A stretch of 32,813 nucleotides of DNA from Syntrophaceae bacterium UBA2280 (GTDB lineage: Bacteria; Desulfobacterota; Syntrophia; Syntrophales; Smithellaceae): the NCBI GenBank assembly GCA_002347685.1, contig DDWS01000022.1, positions 1 through 32,813 on the forward strand. Direction: 5' to 3'. The notes beneath the pieces were generated by a model. The model made no database searches and was not told where the DNA came from. It was given only the letters and a program-made list of their open reading frames with translations. A program made the translations under genes and the position numbers. Shown here piece by piece: positions 1 through 8,652 of the stretch. Position 1 is the stretch's first letter, and each line of letters opens with the position of its first letter.

Positions 1-18
1 ATCTTTAATTACGGACAT
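1..18 (-). CDS. 5' end of an unidentified gene (partial)
   Basis: An ATG at 18-16 on the minus strand is preceded by a strong Shine-Dalgarno (GGAGG, then six A, about 8 nt before the start). It opens the reading frame MSVIKD, which runs off the window edge. The start lies 64 nt downstream of the NrpR-like gene on the same strand, so it may be co-transcribed with it. Too little is visible to identify the product. A nitrogen-metabolism gene would fit the context, but that is only a guess. Confidence 0.5.
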
Positions 19-82
19 CGTTTTTTCCTCCATCAATGGTTATGTCAAGAGTTCATTTCTGTATACATGGCATGGCCGGGAA

Positions 83-1084
83 CTAAAGCGACACAATGTC
101 CCGCAGCTTTTCAAATTCCATCACGGTGGACATGGCCTTGTTATCCACATCGATCCCTTCTTCACAGGTCGCGGCCACTGGATTCAAGCCGCCGATGAGA
201 ATCATGCCGATCTTATTCATATCCACATGGGTCTGGCAAACAGGATGACCGGTACTGCCGATGGACAAAACGCCACAGATTCCTGCTTTGGCGAAATCAT
301 CGACCACACGGTCAACCAGCAAGCGGCTCAGCGCGGGAATTTCGCGGAAATTGGCCAGAATCTTTCCTTCCCCGTCCTTCACCACGTCCTGAACGGACGT
401 CATCTTGCCGCGAATGAAAATTTCCGACGGATCCAGGGAAGAACCGGCGTAGTGAATCAGCTCTACAAACCGGAGGGTTTCGCCATTGCGCATCTGGAGA
501 ATGCCGCCGAACTTGGAATCAATGGGAATGCCGTGCTTCAAAAGAACACCGTTGATCACAATGCTGCACATCGTCGCGAGCCCCACTTTGCCTTCGGGCA
601 CGATAACATCTCCCAGGATTTTGCCGGCCTGCGCCACGGCGACCCGCGAGCTGACGCATAGTTTTTTGGCGAAAACCGGCTTCATGATTTTGAGCGCCTC
701 ATGAAATTGCTCTTTGGGAAAGAAGGAGATGTTGACCGGCACCAGACCGCGTTTCTTTTTGACGTCAAAGGTTGTTCTGAATGACAACACATCAATGCGC
801 GAAATCGACAGGCCGATTTTATCCTGAACACGCGCGTCGGATATTTCATTGAGCCCCTGATCGGTAATGACCCGGCCGTCCCGCCTTCCCACCAGACGGG
901 TCAACCCCCGCTCATCCATGAGCTTGAGGTGGTAACGCACCGTTCTTTCGCTGAGCTGCACGTCGCGTTCGGACATACGGCGCGCGATCACACGCGCGCC
1001 CTGCGGCTCGGCGCTTTCGTGCAAAATCTTCAGGATAAGGATGACTTTTCTTTCAATGTCCTCCGGCTTAAAAAGCTCTTTCAT
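83..1084 (-). CDS. nrpR: NrpR-like nitrogen regulator (winged HTH + NrpR/DUF128 domain)
   Basis: The product is a 333-residue predicted transcription factor. The N-terminal ~80 residues form a winged helix (conserved order: repressor-type helices, then SERTVRYHLKLMDERGL as recognition helix and GLTRLVGRRDGRVIT as wing). The rest matches one NrpR regulatory domain, with Gly-rich segments such as GLATMCSIVINGVLLKHGIP, SKFGGILQ and GMILIGGLNPVAA. NrpR in methanogens represses nitrogen-fixation and glutamine synthetase genes and is relieved by 2-oxoglutarate; a similar role here is inferred. An upstream in-frame ATG at 1195 would add 37 basic, poorly structured residues and overlap the probable promoter, so the ATG at 1084 (GGGCGGG upstream) is preferred. 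The gene lies downstream of the giant GlmS-like gene, which supports a role in nitrogen or glutamine metabolism. Many methanogen NrpR proteins carry two regulatory domains; this one has one. Confidence 0.82.
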   Translation of the reverse strand: MKELFKPEDIERKVILILKILHESAEPQGARVIARRMSERDVQLSERTVRYHLKLMDERGLTRLVGRRDGRVITDQGLNEISDARVQDKIGLSISRIDVLSFRTTFDVKKKRGLVPVNISFFPKEQFHEALKIMKPVFAKKLCVSSRVAVAQAGKILGDVIVPEGKVGLATMCSIVINGVLLKHGIPIDSKFGGILQMRNGETLRFVELIHYAGSSLDPSEIFIRGKMTSVQDVVKDGEGKILANFREIPALSRLLVDRVVDDFAKAGICGVLSIGSTGHPVCQTHVDMNKIGMILIGGLNPVAATCEEGIDVDNKAMSTVMEFEKLRDIVSL

Positions 1085-1121
1085 GCGTTTCCCGCCCGGC
1101 AATCGGCAATCGTTTGCCGTA

Positions 1122-1150
1122 TCCCTACTTTTAAACTTTTTTTTTGTCAA
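1122..1150 (-). promoter_or_regulatory. Possible promoter of nrpR-like gene
   Basis: On the minus strand a perfect TTGACA (1150-1145) is followed after 17 bp, mostly a run of A, by TAGGGA (1127-1122). The -35 is perfect but the -10 is poor. It lies about 40-65 bp upstream of the ATG at 1084, inside the region that a longer N-terminus would have to translate, so it favours the shorter start. Confidence 0.3.
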
Positions 1151-1228
1151 ATAAAACTTTTTTTGACCCCTTGTCGCCGGTCTTTTCATCAGCAAAAGCT
1201 CCGTTGTCCCTCTAAGCTTTCGCTGATC

Positions 1229-4200
1229 CTACGAATGACTGTGCTGCGATTTTATCTGTCCGGCGATCACTTCGATCGGTTCACTGAAAAGGGATGCCAG
1301 CGACAGGGTCTCCAGATACCGATCATTCCAGGGAATGTTGTATTCATTAATCAGGTTGCGGATATCATCATACCGGTACCCAAGCACCTCTGTTTTTTCA
1401 GGCAGGGTCAACGCCTCATTGAAGGTGATATGAATCAAAAGCAGATGGCTGATTTTAGTGTCCGCTGCCTGCAGGGGGACGATCATGATCGGAGCGCCGT
1501 CGGTTTTCCCCCGGCCCAGATAGACATGGCCTGTGCTGACGATGGTTTTTTTCACCCCCATCAGCGATGCGGCGTGATCCGCGCGAGACTTCATATCAGC
1601 GGCCAATCCGCTTTTGGCACGGATGGCAATGCTCGAACCTTCTACAGGATGCCCCTGCTCGTCGAGACCACCGATATCATACAGCGTATATCCCCGGACC
1701 GCCGCAACAGCGGACTGAAGGCGATGAATCGACAAGATATTGCGATAGGTCAGGTTTTTCGCGGAAAATTTAAGGGCTTCGAGCAAGTCGAAAACAAGCC
1801 CTTTGAGTTCCTTCTCCTTCCGGCTGGTGCCCACCGTGACGGTTTTGGCCTGATGGCGGATGGCATCAATCGGACGGGTCAACTCATCAATGGCCGCTCC
1901 CAGCGTTGCGTCCAGTAGATCAAACGGGTTGACCAGGTCCTCCTCTCCTTTGAATTCCTGGCGGATATCCTGAAGGGGCAGCTTGCCTGAAGCATATTTC
2001 AGCAACAGCAGCAGGTCGGCAATCGTTTTACCGTTCAAAACACCAAAAGCTCCATCGTGGTAATGCGATTTGAACAGGGCATAAAAGTCATTGATGATCC
2101 GGCAAAAGGAAACATCGGCAATCATGTCGAAAATGTCAAAAATGGATAATTTCTTTTTAGTCCTGTCAGCCAGCTCCGTCGCCAGACGGCTGCGGAATTC
2201 GCGGAAGATTTGCGCCTCTTCGTCAATGGCGCGCGCCGCAAAGTAACCCCACAAATGGCCGGCCATGGTATTGAGAATCACCGGCAGCGGCGCGGGGGCA
2301 ACAGGAATCGCGATCACCGCGTCGGCGACGGCATCGAAGCGATCATCACCTTCATCGGCGAAAACAACGGTGGCCGCCTTATGCGCCCTGAATATCGCAA
2401 CGTCCTTGGCTACATCCTCCAAAACCGCAGGGGGATTGCCGGAAGCGCACACCAGAATCAGCGGTTCGGCGGACAGATCGATGTGTTTTTTATTCTCCAC
2501 GATGTCCGTGGAAATAGTTTTATAACAAAGCTCGGAGAGTTTGATGCGGATTTCGTCGGCCGCCGCCTTGTTGGGACCGCTGCCCACAATCGCCCAGAAA
2601 CGGCGGCCGGCCGTCTTTTTCACCGAGGCGGCAATAACGTCGCGGCTGTCAAAGATCCGTTCCATGAGCCGCGGCGCGGATTCAAGATGTTCGAGCGCCG
2701 ACGCGATGTCTTCGTCGGTTCTCGCATTCAGAATCTGAGAAAAATACAGTGCCAGCACTTGCCCCGCGACGATCTGGGCGTAGAATGCCTTGGTCGAGGC
2801 CACCGACATTTCGATGTCGCGGCCGTCGCTGGTATAGAACACCCCGTGTGATTTGGCGGTGATGTCCGACTGGCGGCGGTTAACAATGGATATAATCTGC
2901 GCTCCCCGCTCCCTGGCCATGGCCACGGCCCGGTTGGTGTCCGTGGTGGTGCCGGATTGCGTAATGGGAAGGACAAGCGTATCGGACAAATCATCTTTCA
3001 GCCCGAAGCCGCTCAATTCCGACGCAATGCGGGCGTAGATATTGAGACGACTGTTTTTGAGGTAATGCGAAAGCGCATCGGCAATCGCCTGGCCGGCCAC
3101 GGCCGCCGTACCGTGACCGATGACAATAATGTTTTTGAGGGATCCGCTTTGCAGTCCTTTGAGCACGGAATCGGGAACCATGTCCGCGCCCAGGTTGAAG
3201 GCAACCCGGGGGGCAGCTGAACCGGATTGCGTGATCCGGTATTTCCCGCGCAGGGTTCTTCTGATCGACAAGGCGGATTCGGATATTTCCTTGAGGAAGA
3301 AATGCGGATGGCCTCCCCGGTCGATATCCCGCGTGGTAATTTCCGCGGTTTGCAAAAATGCTTCCGTCAGTTCAAGTGGCGCGCCGTCATAGAAGCAGGC
3401 GGTGATGCCTTTGACACCCGCGCCGCCGTTTTGGTCCAGAATGAATATCTGGCCTGCGGCCGCGCCGCTGACCGCGTCTCCGTTCATTTTAATAAAGCGC
3501 GGCGTCACTTCCACCAGACCGTAGAGCTCCGATGAAAACATGTACTGACCGGCGCCGATTCCCACATAGATGGACTGACCGCTCCCTTTGAGCGCGAGAA
3601 ACATCTTTCCCGGCGCCAGGTCACACTGCATCGCAATGGCGTGTGAACCTTCAAAATCATTGACGGCCAGACGGAAGGACTCCGTCAGACTCTCTCCCCG
3701 CTTCAGATAGTGCTCAATCTGAAGTGGAATGATTTTAGTGTCCGTGGTGACCGGAAGGGCGATCCTGTCACCATCGGCTTCGAGAGCCTGCCTGAGCGCG
3801 GGATAGTTATCAATGTCGCCATTTAAAACCACCTCAATTTGAGGCGAATTTTCAGCCGAAGGCTCGCCGGTCAGAAAGCTGTTGACGGGATGACAGTTTT
3901 CCTCCGTTATAGACCCGACGGAAGCCCAGCGCGTGTGCGTCAGAACGGTCTCACAGACAGACTCCCTTGCCGCAAAGACCTGCAGGATGCGGTCATTGCA
4001 AATGCTCTGCCTCAAGGCCAGGACATTGCGTCCAAGTTCGCCGACGATGGAAAAAGTTTTGTAGGTAAAAATCACGCCCGCCGAACCTTGCCCACCGGCG
4101 CGCGTCACGCAGATGGATAAATTGAACAAGTCGCCGGGCCGGGTGCGTTTTGAGAAGTCATCGAACAACCCCTGGTCTCTCAACTGCTGTATGGTGTCCG

Positions 4201-4936
4201 GTAAATCTTCATCGTTTTGCAGCGTAAATGCGATTTGAAGGCCTGCCGAATCGCGGCCCCGGACTTCAAGACGATCCAGAGCGTTGAGCAGCAGATTGAG
4301 CTTGCGGTATTTTCGAAAGGAAGCGGCGGAAAGATGCTCTTCTTTTTTTTCGCCGGATAAGGCAAGGGCTTTCTTGAGGTTCGCGAGGATGTCCCGCTCG
4401 AGCATCCACTGAATGTCTTTGAGCAGCAAAACCCGGCTGTTTACGATTTCCAGATCGGCGGAATGAACAGCAGCCGCCTGATCTTCCAGCAATTTCTCTT
4501 CACGCAAGAGAAACGACTTCAACTCCCCTGCGATTCGGGATAACTCGTCTTTGCGGTCCGAACTGAAAAAAAGGATCTCCTGCGCATTTTCCCGCTTGAG
4601 TGTGCTCACGGCCGAACCGAAGGACAAAAGACGATCCATGCCCCCCAGGTAGTCCGCCACCGGATTTTCACCGTTGAGAACCTTCTGCAAACCGGCATGT
4701 TGAATTTTTTCAAATAGCACGGCAAGCTCCGGTTGCGGCAATGGATCGACCTTGGAAGGATTCAGCCGACATGTCATCAACCCGGCGAAACCACAGCCAA
4801 GTCTGGCGGGTCTGAAAGGAAAAATAATGACGGCCGGCAGAACAACCCTATTCGGATCGCGGCCGACATAGATGCGGCAGGATGTTACGAAACGGTTCAA
4901 AGCTTTGAGCTCACCGAACATTTTTGTCAAAATCAT
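1229..4936 (-). CDS. Giant GlmS-like glutamine amidotransferase/SIS protein (1235 aa)
   Basis: This is an enlarged relative of glucosamine-6-phosphate synthase (GlmS is about 610 aa). Visible order: a 47-residue N-terminal stretch; CGFAG at 48-52, matching the class II amidotransferase nucleophile that normally follows the initiator Met; about 175 residues of helical insertion; RGRDSAG 226-232, HTRWA 334-338, NGD 372-374 and TDTK 398-401, the glutamine-binding motifs; SIS domain 1 about 600-735 with ITQSGTTTDT (658-667) and VASTKAF (712-718); SIS domain 2 about 775-905; and about 330 C-terminal residues of unknown type. Cys48 would need propeptide removal to become the N-terminal nucleophile. 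The GlmS tail bearing the Schiff-base Lys (RNLAKSVTVE) has no clear Lys counterpart here, so sugar isomerase activity is doubtful. The start is supported by AAGAGG about 6 nt upstream. It is probably a glutamine-dependent enzyme or glutamine/ammonia sensor linked to the adjacent nrpR; this is inference. Confidence 0.8.
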   Translation of the reverse strand: MILTKMFGELKALNRFVTSCRIYVGRDPNRVVLPAVIIFPFRPARLGCGFAGLMTCRLNPSKVDPLPQPELAVLFEKIQHAGLQKVLNGENPVADYLGGMDRLLSFGSAVSTLKRENAQEILFFSSDRKDELSRIAGELKSFLLREEKLLEDQAAAVHSADLEIVNSRVLLLKDIQWMLERDILANLKKALALSGEKKEEHLSAASFRKYRKLNLLLNALDRLEVRGRDSAGLQIAFTLQNDEDLPDTIQQLRDQGLFDDFSKRTRPGDLFNLSICVTRAGGQGSAGVIFTYKTFSIVGELGRNVLALRQSICNDRILQVFAARESVCETVLTHTRWASVGSITEENCHPVNSFLTGEPSAENSPQIEVVLNGDIDNYPALRQALEADGDRIALPVTTDTKIIPLQIEHYLKRGESLTESFRLAVNDFEGSHAIAMQCDLAPGKMFLALKGSGQSIYVGIGAGQYMFSSELYGLVEVTPRFIKMNGDAVSGAAAGQIFILDQNGGAGVKGITACFYDGAPLELTEAFLQTAEITTRDIDRGGHPHFFLKEISESALSIRRTLRGKYRITQSGSAAPRVAFNLGADMVPDSVLKGLQSGSLKNIIVIGHGTAAVAGQAIADALSHYLKNSRLNIYARIASELSGFGLKDDLSDTLVLPITQSGTTTDTNRAVAMARERGAQIISIVNRRQSDITAKSHGVFYTSDGRDIEMSVASTKAFYAQIVAGQVLALYFSQILNARTDEDIASALEHLESAPRLMERIFDSRDVIAASVKKTAGRRFWAIVGSGPNKAAADEIRIKLSELCYKTISTDIVENKKHIDLSAEPLILVCASGNPPAVLEDVAKDVAIFRAHKAATVVFADEGDDRFDAVADAVIAIPVAPAPLPVILNTMAGHLWGYFAARAIDEEAQIFREFRSRLATELADRTKKKLSIFDIFDMIADVSFCRIINDFYALFKSHYHDGAFGVLNGKTIADLLLLLKYASGKLPLQDIRQEFKGEEDLVNPFDLLDATLGAAIDELTRPIDAIRHQAKTVTVGTSRKEKELKGLVFDLLEALKFSAKNLTYRNILSIHRLQSAVAAVRGYTLYDIGGLDEQGHPVEGSSIAIRAKSGLAADMKSRADHAASLMGVKKTIVSTGHVYLGRGKTDGAPIMIVPLQAADTKISHLLLIHITFNEALTLPEKTEVLGYRYDDIRNLINEYNIPWNDRYLETLSLASLFSEPIEVIAGQIKSQHSHS

Positions 4937-4945
4937 AAAAGCCTC

Positions 4946-4993
4946 TTACATCTTGATGTAACGGCGATCCGCCTCCAGGTCGCCGCGGTGACC
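4946..4993. promoter_or_regulatory. Two palindromes just upstream of the giant GlmS-like gene
   Basis: A perfect 7-bp-arm palindrome TTACATC-tt-GATGTAA (4946-4961) abuts the Shine-Dalgarno of the gene starting at 4936. A second, near-perfect 16-bp palindrome, GGTCGCCGCGGTGACC (4978-4993, one mismatched pair), lies with its centre 32 bp further upstream, about three helical turns. They look like operator sites for a dimeric repressor. The regulator is unknown, and the sites do not match the GGAA-N8-TTCC operator described for methanogen NrpR. Confidence 0.4.
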
Positions 4994-5485
4994 TCAACAA
5001 TTTCGTCAACCGGACGGAATCGTTTTTTTCAGCAAACCGCCAAAGGACGCATGCGGCCGCCCGGGGCATCCCTGATCCTCAGGCTGCCTGCCCTAACCTA
5101 CACATCCCTTTTTCGGTGCGACAGGATATTGAATTGCGGGCCGCCGCATTCGGCACTTTCAACATTATTCTGCAATAACCGTTCCTCAGCGAGACTTCAT
5201 CCGTCGGACACGCTTTGCTTTTTTTACCGTGGTGCCGGCATGTTCTCCGCATACAGCATACGATTCTGGATTTTTTTGTGAGAGGTCCGTGTCAGGACCG
5301 GCAATGATTTTTTCCGACCGGAGCACGTTTCATAGGGTCGCGGGTACGTCCGTGCGGTTTGGATCAGCATCATGACCCGTCTTGACAATTAAAGATTTGG
5401 CCTCCGAGCCACTTTCTTCACAAACGCGAATCATCGAGTAGTGCAAAACCGGGGCCTGACCGTCTTGTTCATCGCCTCCGGCAGC
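4994..5485. other. Intergenic region without a convincing gene
   Basis: About 490 bp separate the fis-like gene from the giant GlmS-like gene; both are on the minus strand. I see no ORF with a good ribosome-binding site or recognisable product. The only clear structure is a small hairpin, GGTCC-gtgtca-GGACC (5284-5299). The length suggests a long leader or a distal promoter for the downstream gene. Confidence 0.5.
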
Positions 5486-5791
5486 TTACTTGTCTTTCTG
5501 GCATTGGATGCCCATTTTTGTCATTTTGTCGGTAAACGTATTGCGATTGATTCCCAGATACGCGGCGGCCGCGCTTTTGACGTTGCTTGAGCGTCTGAGC
5601 GCGATTTTGAAGAGTCCCTTCTCGACCATGAACATCACTTCTTCATGAAGCTTGCTTTTCCCGTTATCGGACACGGAAAGGACCGTGGTCAAATCCTCCA
5701 GTTTTTCCTCCAGAATCTCTTCGACGGCGGCGTAATGGTTTTCCCGCACATCCGCCTTTGCGGCCGGTTTGCTGCGCTTATTAGACATCAT
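5486..5791 (-). CDS. Fis-type helix-turn-helix protein
   Basis: The product is 101 residues. The last ~35 residues match the C-terminal HTH of the Fis/NtrC family (HTH_8): a helix ending in ALRRSSNVKSAAAAYLG, then the recognition helix INRNTFTDKMTKMGI. The N-terminal half is charged and helical, with no receiver or AAA+ domain, so it resembles a stand-alone Fis-like DNA-binding protein rather than an NtrC activator. AGGAG about 10 nt upstream supports the start; a second ATG follows immediately. It stands apart from its neighbours with gaps on both sides. Fis-like proteins act as nucleoid or promoter-architecture factors; the target here cannot be read from sequence. Confidence 0.8.
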   Translation of the reverse strand: MMSNKRSKPAAKADVRENHYAAVEEILEEKLEDLTTVLSVSDNGKSKLHEEVMFMVEKGLFKIALRRSSNVKSAAAAYLGINRNTFTDKMTKMGIQCQKDK

Positions 5792-5861
5792 ACTTCATAA
5801 ACTCCTGTGGCGCAAAAAATCAGTCCGAAAAACCCCGGATTCAATCCCGCGGGCTGTGAAA

Positions 5862-6371
5862 TTAAATCTTCATCAGTTTAGCGACAATCACGGCGATGAT
5901 CACCACCACGGCAATCCATGTCATGATCAGCAGGGATAGCCGTTCGATGGGGTGCTCCAGATAATCGCGAACCTCCGTTTCAACTTTTTCCTCACCCAGC
6001 CTGCCGGCCAGAAAAGCAATCAGCAGGGTGTGTTTTTCAATCAGATTGGACAGGATCGTGAATCCCCGGGTGGTGGTCAGAAGAAAATAGACCTTATTGC
6101 GCACGACCATCATCCCCAGATGTGTGATTTCGGGCCAGGTCAGATTTTTCGTCCGGAAGAATTTACGGATTTGCAGCCCGTCATCGCTTGTGACAATCTG
6201 TCGGTAAGACGCTTCAATACACACCGCCAGCGCCACGAAAAAAATCAGCGTGATAAACACTTTTTCCCAGGTTTCCCCGGTAAGCAGCATCATGACGGAT
6301 AAGATCCCTAACAGTGCGACGGACACGCCAAACGGAATAAGAAAAGCTTTTTTAATTTTGTAGATCTGCAC
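5862..6371 (-). CDS. Small membrane protein with PH-like central domain
   Basis: The product is 169 residues from a GTG start at 6371; a longer in-frame ATG at 6497 would lie inside moaC. Two hydrophobic helices near the N-terminus (about residues 9-31 and 36-53) are followed by a soluble beta-rich segment that resembles bacterial PH-like membrane proteins (GLQIRKFFRTKNLTWPEITH, then VYFLLTTTRGFTILSN). A last transmembrane helix (about 145-167) precedes a short basic tail. The gene begins 22 nt after the moaC stop, so they are probably co-transcribed. The function is unknown; the PH-like assignment rests on pattern only. Confidence 0.6.
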   Translation of the reverse strand: MQIYKIKKAFLIPFGVSVALLGILSVMMLLTGETWEKVFITLIFFVALAVCIEASYRQIVTSDDGLQIRKFFRTKNLTWPEITHLGMMVVRNKVYFLLTTTRGFTILSNLIEKHTLLIAFLAGRLGEEKVETEVRDYLEHPIERLSLLIMTWIAVVVIIAVIVAKLMKI

Positions 6372-6393
6372 GGGATGTTCTCTTTTGCTTTTT

Positions 6394-6876
6394 TTACTCG
6401 GATTTCCGGACGAAGTGCCCGCTTCTGCCGCCGCTTTTTTCAAGTAAAACGATGGGGCCGATGACCATTTCCTTATCCGCCGCCTTGCACATATCATAAA
6501 TCGTCAAAGCGGCCACGCTTACCGCCGTCAGGGCTTCCATCTCCACGCCGGTCGGACCAACCGTTCGCACCTCGGCTTCAATGATAATGCGCGAGTGATC
6601 CCGGTCGATTTCGAAGGTCAGATCAATTCCTGTCAGGAACAAAGGATGACACATCGGAATCAGATCGCCTGTTTTTTTCGCTGCCATAATGCCGGCGATT
6701 TTAGCCGTGGTGAAAACATCGCCCTTGGCGATCCGGCCTTCAGCGATCTGCTCCAGCGTTGAAGGACTCAACCGAAACACACCTTGAGCCCTGGCAACCC
6801 GGACGGTCTTGTCCTTTCCGGTAACATCCACCATTTGAACCTGACCTTGATCATCGATGTGGGATAGCTTACTCAT
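6394..6876 (-). CDS. moaC: Cyclic pyranopterin monophosphate synthase MoaC
   Basis: The 160-residue product has the normal length for MoaC, which converts 3',8-cyclo-7,8-dihydro-GTP to cyclic pyranopterin monophosphate in molybdenum cofactor synthesis. Diagnostic segments are present: IAGIMAAKKTGDLIPMCHPL, the central GPTGVEMEALTAVSVAALT, and YDMCKAADKEMVIG near the end. The C-terminus ends in LLEKSGGRSGHF as in other family members. No other moa gene is in the window, so the pathway is split across the genome. A TTGACT/TAGAGT promoter lies about 65-95 bp upstream, divergent from comM. Confidence 0.95.
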   Translation of the reverse strand: MSKLSHIDDQGQVQMVDVTGKDKTVRVARAQGVFRLSPSTLEQIAEGRIAKGDVFTTAKIAGIMAAKKTGDLIPMCHPLFLTGIDLTFEIDRDHSRIIIEAEVRTVGPTGVEMEALTAVSVAALTIYDMCKAADKEMVIGPIVLLEKSGGRSGHFVRKSE

Positions 6877-6942
6877 GGCGGCTACTGGCTTATGCTGGAT
6901 TAAGGTTTTGAAGCATTAGCTTACGATCACGATTTCGCTGCG

Positions 6943-6971
6943 ACTCTAGCACAGGGCACAGGCGGAGTCAA
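6943..6971 (-). promoter_or_regulatory. Probable moaC promoter
   Basis: On the minus strand TTGACT (6971-6966) and TAGAGT (6948-6943) are separated by exactly 17 bp. They lie upstream of moaC and back to back with the comM promoter. Confidence 0.5.
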
Positions 6972-7005
6972 GAAAGTCGGACATCATTTTTCTTTAATTT
7001 AAATC

Positions 7006-7034
7006 TTGATATAAATGACGTGATTCGTTAGTAT
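7006..7034 (+). promoter_or_regulatory. Probable comM promoter
   Basis: TTGATA (7006-7011) and TAGTAT (7029-7034) are separated by 17 bp in an AT-rich stretch about 30 bp upstream of the comM start codon. Confidence 0.55.
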
Positions 7035-7065
7035 TTTTTCTCTATTTTCCCCTGGAGACAACATT

Positions 7066-8595
7066 GTGTTCATAAAAGTGTTCAGCATGAGCGTCATCGG
7101 CATGGAATCCTACCCGGTTTTTGTCGAAGTGGACATTTCTCCGGGCCTGCCGCAATTCGCGACCGTCGGGCTTCCGGACGCCTCAGTCAAGGAAAGCAAG
7201 GACCGCATTAGAGCCGCCATCAGAAACTCCGGGTACCGGTTTCCGCGGGCACATGTCACCGTCAACCTGGCACCGGCTGATGTACGAAAAGAAGGCACCG
7301 GCTTTGATCTGCCAATTGCCGTCGGCATTCTGGCAGCCGAAGAACTCATCGAAATGGCGGCGCTTCGGGAATGCTGTTTCATGGGAGAGCTATCTTTAGA
7401 CGGCAGCATAAAAAGTGTCCGCGGTGTTTTACCCGCCGCCTTCAAGGCCAGGGAAGCGGGCATGACCTCCCTGTTTGTTTCCGAAGACAATGCGCCGGAG
7501 GCAGCCATGGTCGAAGGCCTTGATGTTTTCGGCGTCCAGACGCTGCCGGACGTTGTCGAACACCTCAGCGGCAGAAAAATCCTGCAGGCGCTTCAAGTGG
7601 ATACGGAAAGTCTTTTTTCCCAAAAGAGGCACTACGACATCAATTTCAGTGAAATCAAGGGGCAAAGACAGGCCATGCGGGCCCTCGAAATCGCAGCGGC
7701 CGGAGCACACAATGTTTTGCTCATCGGCCCGCCCGGATCCGGGAAAAGCATGCTGGCAAAACGATTGCCAACAATCCTGCCTGATCTGACATTTGAGGAA
7801 GCCATCGAAGTAACCAAGGTTTTTTCAGTGGCAGGATCGCTGGACCCGGGCGAAACACTCATCGCCGTTCGGCCGTTTCGCGCCCCACATCACACCATAT
7901 CGGATGTCGGCCTGGTCGGAGGCGGTCAGACACCGCATCCGGGTGAAATCAGCCTCGCGCACCTGGGCGTCCTCTTTATGGATGAAATACCCGAATTCAA
8001 ACGAAACGCCCTGGAATCTCTCCGTCAGCCGCTTGAAGATGGCACCATCACCATCACCCGTTCTGCGCTCACGGCCGCTTTCCCGGCGCGTTTCATGCTA
8101 GTGGCCGCCATGAATCCCTGCCCGTGCGGCTATTTCGGCGACCGCGTCCGGGCCTGCCGCTGTTCCCCACAGCAGATACGACAGTATCAGGGGAAAATTT
8201 CGGGACCGCTTCTGGACCGGATCGATTTGCACATCGAAGTTCCGTCCGTCAAATATCGCGCGCTGACAGCCAGAGAAGAAGGCGAACCGTCCAATGCGGT
8301 CAAGGAAAGGGTTGGGCTTGCCCGCGATATCCAAAAGAAACGTTTCGGCTCAAGAGGCGTGTTCACCAACGCCCGAATGAACGAAAAGCACATCCGTACG
8401 CATTGCACGATTGACGAAGAATCTCATCAGCTGATGGAAATGGCCATTGAAAAACTGGGGTTGTCCGCGCGCGCCATGAACCGGATTCTGAAGGTTTCCC
8501 GCACCATTGCCGACCTGGAAGGCCAAGAAAAGATCGAACCGGCGCACGTCGCCGAAGCAATCCAGTATCGAAGCCTTGATCGTCGCATTATTTAG
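7066..8595 (+). CDS. comM: ComM/YifB family AAA+ ATPase
   Basis: The 509-residue protein belongs to the Mg-chelatase-like ComM/YifB family; ComM is a hexameric helicase that promotes branch migration during natural transformation. An N-terminal Lon-protease-like fold (about 1-175) is followed by the AAA+ core: Walker A GPPGSGKS at 221-228, Walker B VLFMDE about 302-307, and a Cys-rich insert PCPCGYFGDRVRACRC with cysteines 352, 354, 364 and 366. The C-terminal ~90 residues form the lid (LSARAMNRILKVSRTIADLE). The start is a GTG with CTGGAGA about 7 nt upstream. The gene is widespread, also in bacteria without known competence, so its presence does not prove transformability. Confidence 0.93.
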   Translation: MFIKVFSMSVIGMESYPVFVEVDISPGLPQFATVGLPDASVKESKDRIRAAIRNSGYRFPRAHVTVNLAPADVRKEGTGFDLPIAVGILAAEELIEMAALRECCFMGELSLDGSIKSVRGVLPAAFKAREAGMTSLFVSEDNAPEAAMVEGLDVFGVQTLPDVVEHLSGRKILQALQVDTESLFSQKRHYDINFSEIKGQRQAMRALEIAAAGAHNVLLIGPPGSGKSMLAKRLPTILPDLTFEEAIEVTKVFSVAGSLDPGETLIAVRPFRAPHHTISDVGLVGGGQTPHPGEISLAHLGVLFMDEIPEFKRNALESLRQPLEDGTITITRSALTAAFPARFMLVAAMNPCPCGYFGDRVRACRCSPQQIRQYQGKISGPLLDRIDLHIEVPSVKYRALTAREEGEPSNAVKERVGLARDIQKKRFGSRGVFTNARMNEKHIRTHCTIDEESHQLMEMAIEKLGLSARAMNRILKVSRTIADLEGQEKIEPAHVAEAIQYRSLDRRII

Positions 8596-8652
8596 TGATA
8601 TGAAAGACAAAGAAGTCCATATCCATGGACATTTTGAATTAAAGAGGAATCT

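Noticed and set aside
929..1918. Long plus-strand open frame spanning nrpR and the GlmS-like gene
   Set aside because: It is antisense to two well supported genes, has no ribosome-binding site and no recognisable motif.
4733..5281. 182-residue plus-strand frame overlapping the GlmS-like start
   Set aside because: Mostly antisense to the GlmS-like N-terminus; the remaining part has random-looking composition and no start signal.
4937..5285. glmS ribozyme or another riboswitch upstream of the GlmS-like gene
   Set aside because: The palindromes do not fit the glmS ribozyme core, and no conserved riboswitch pattern was recognised.
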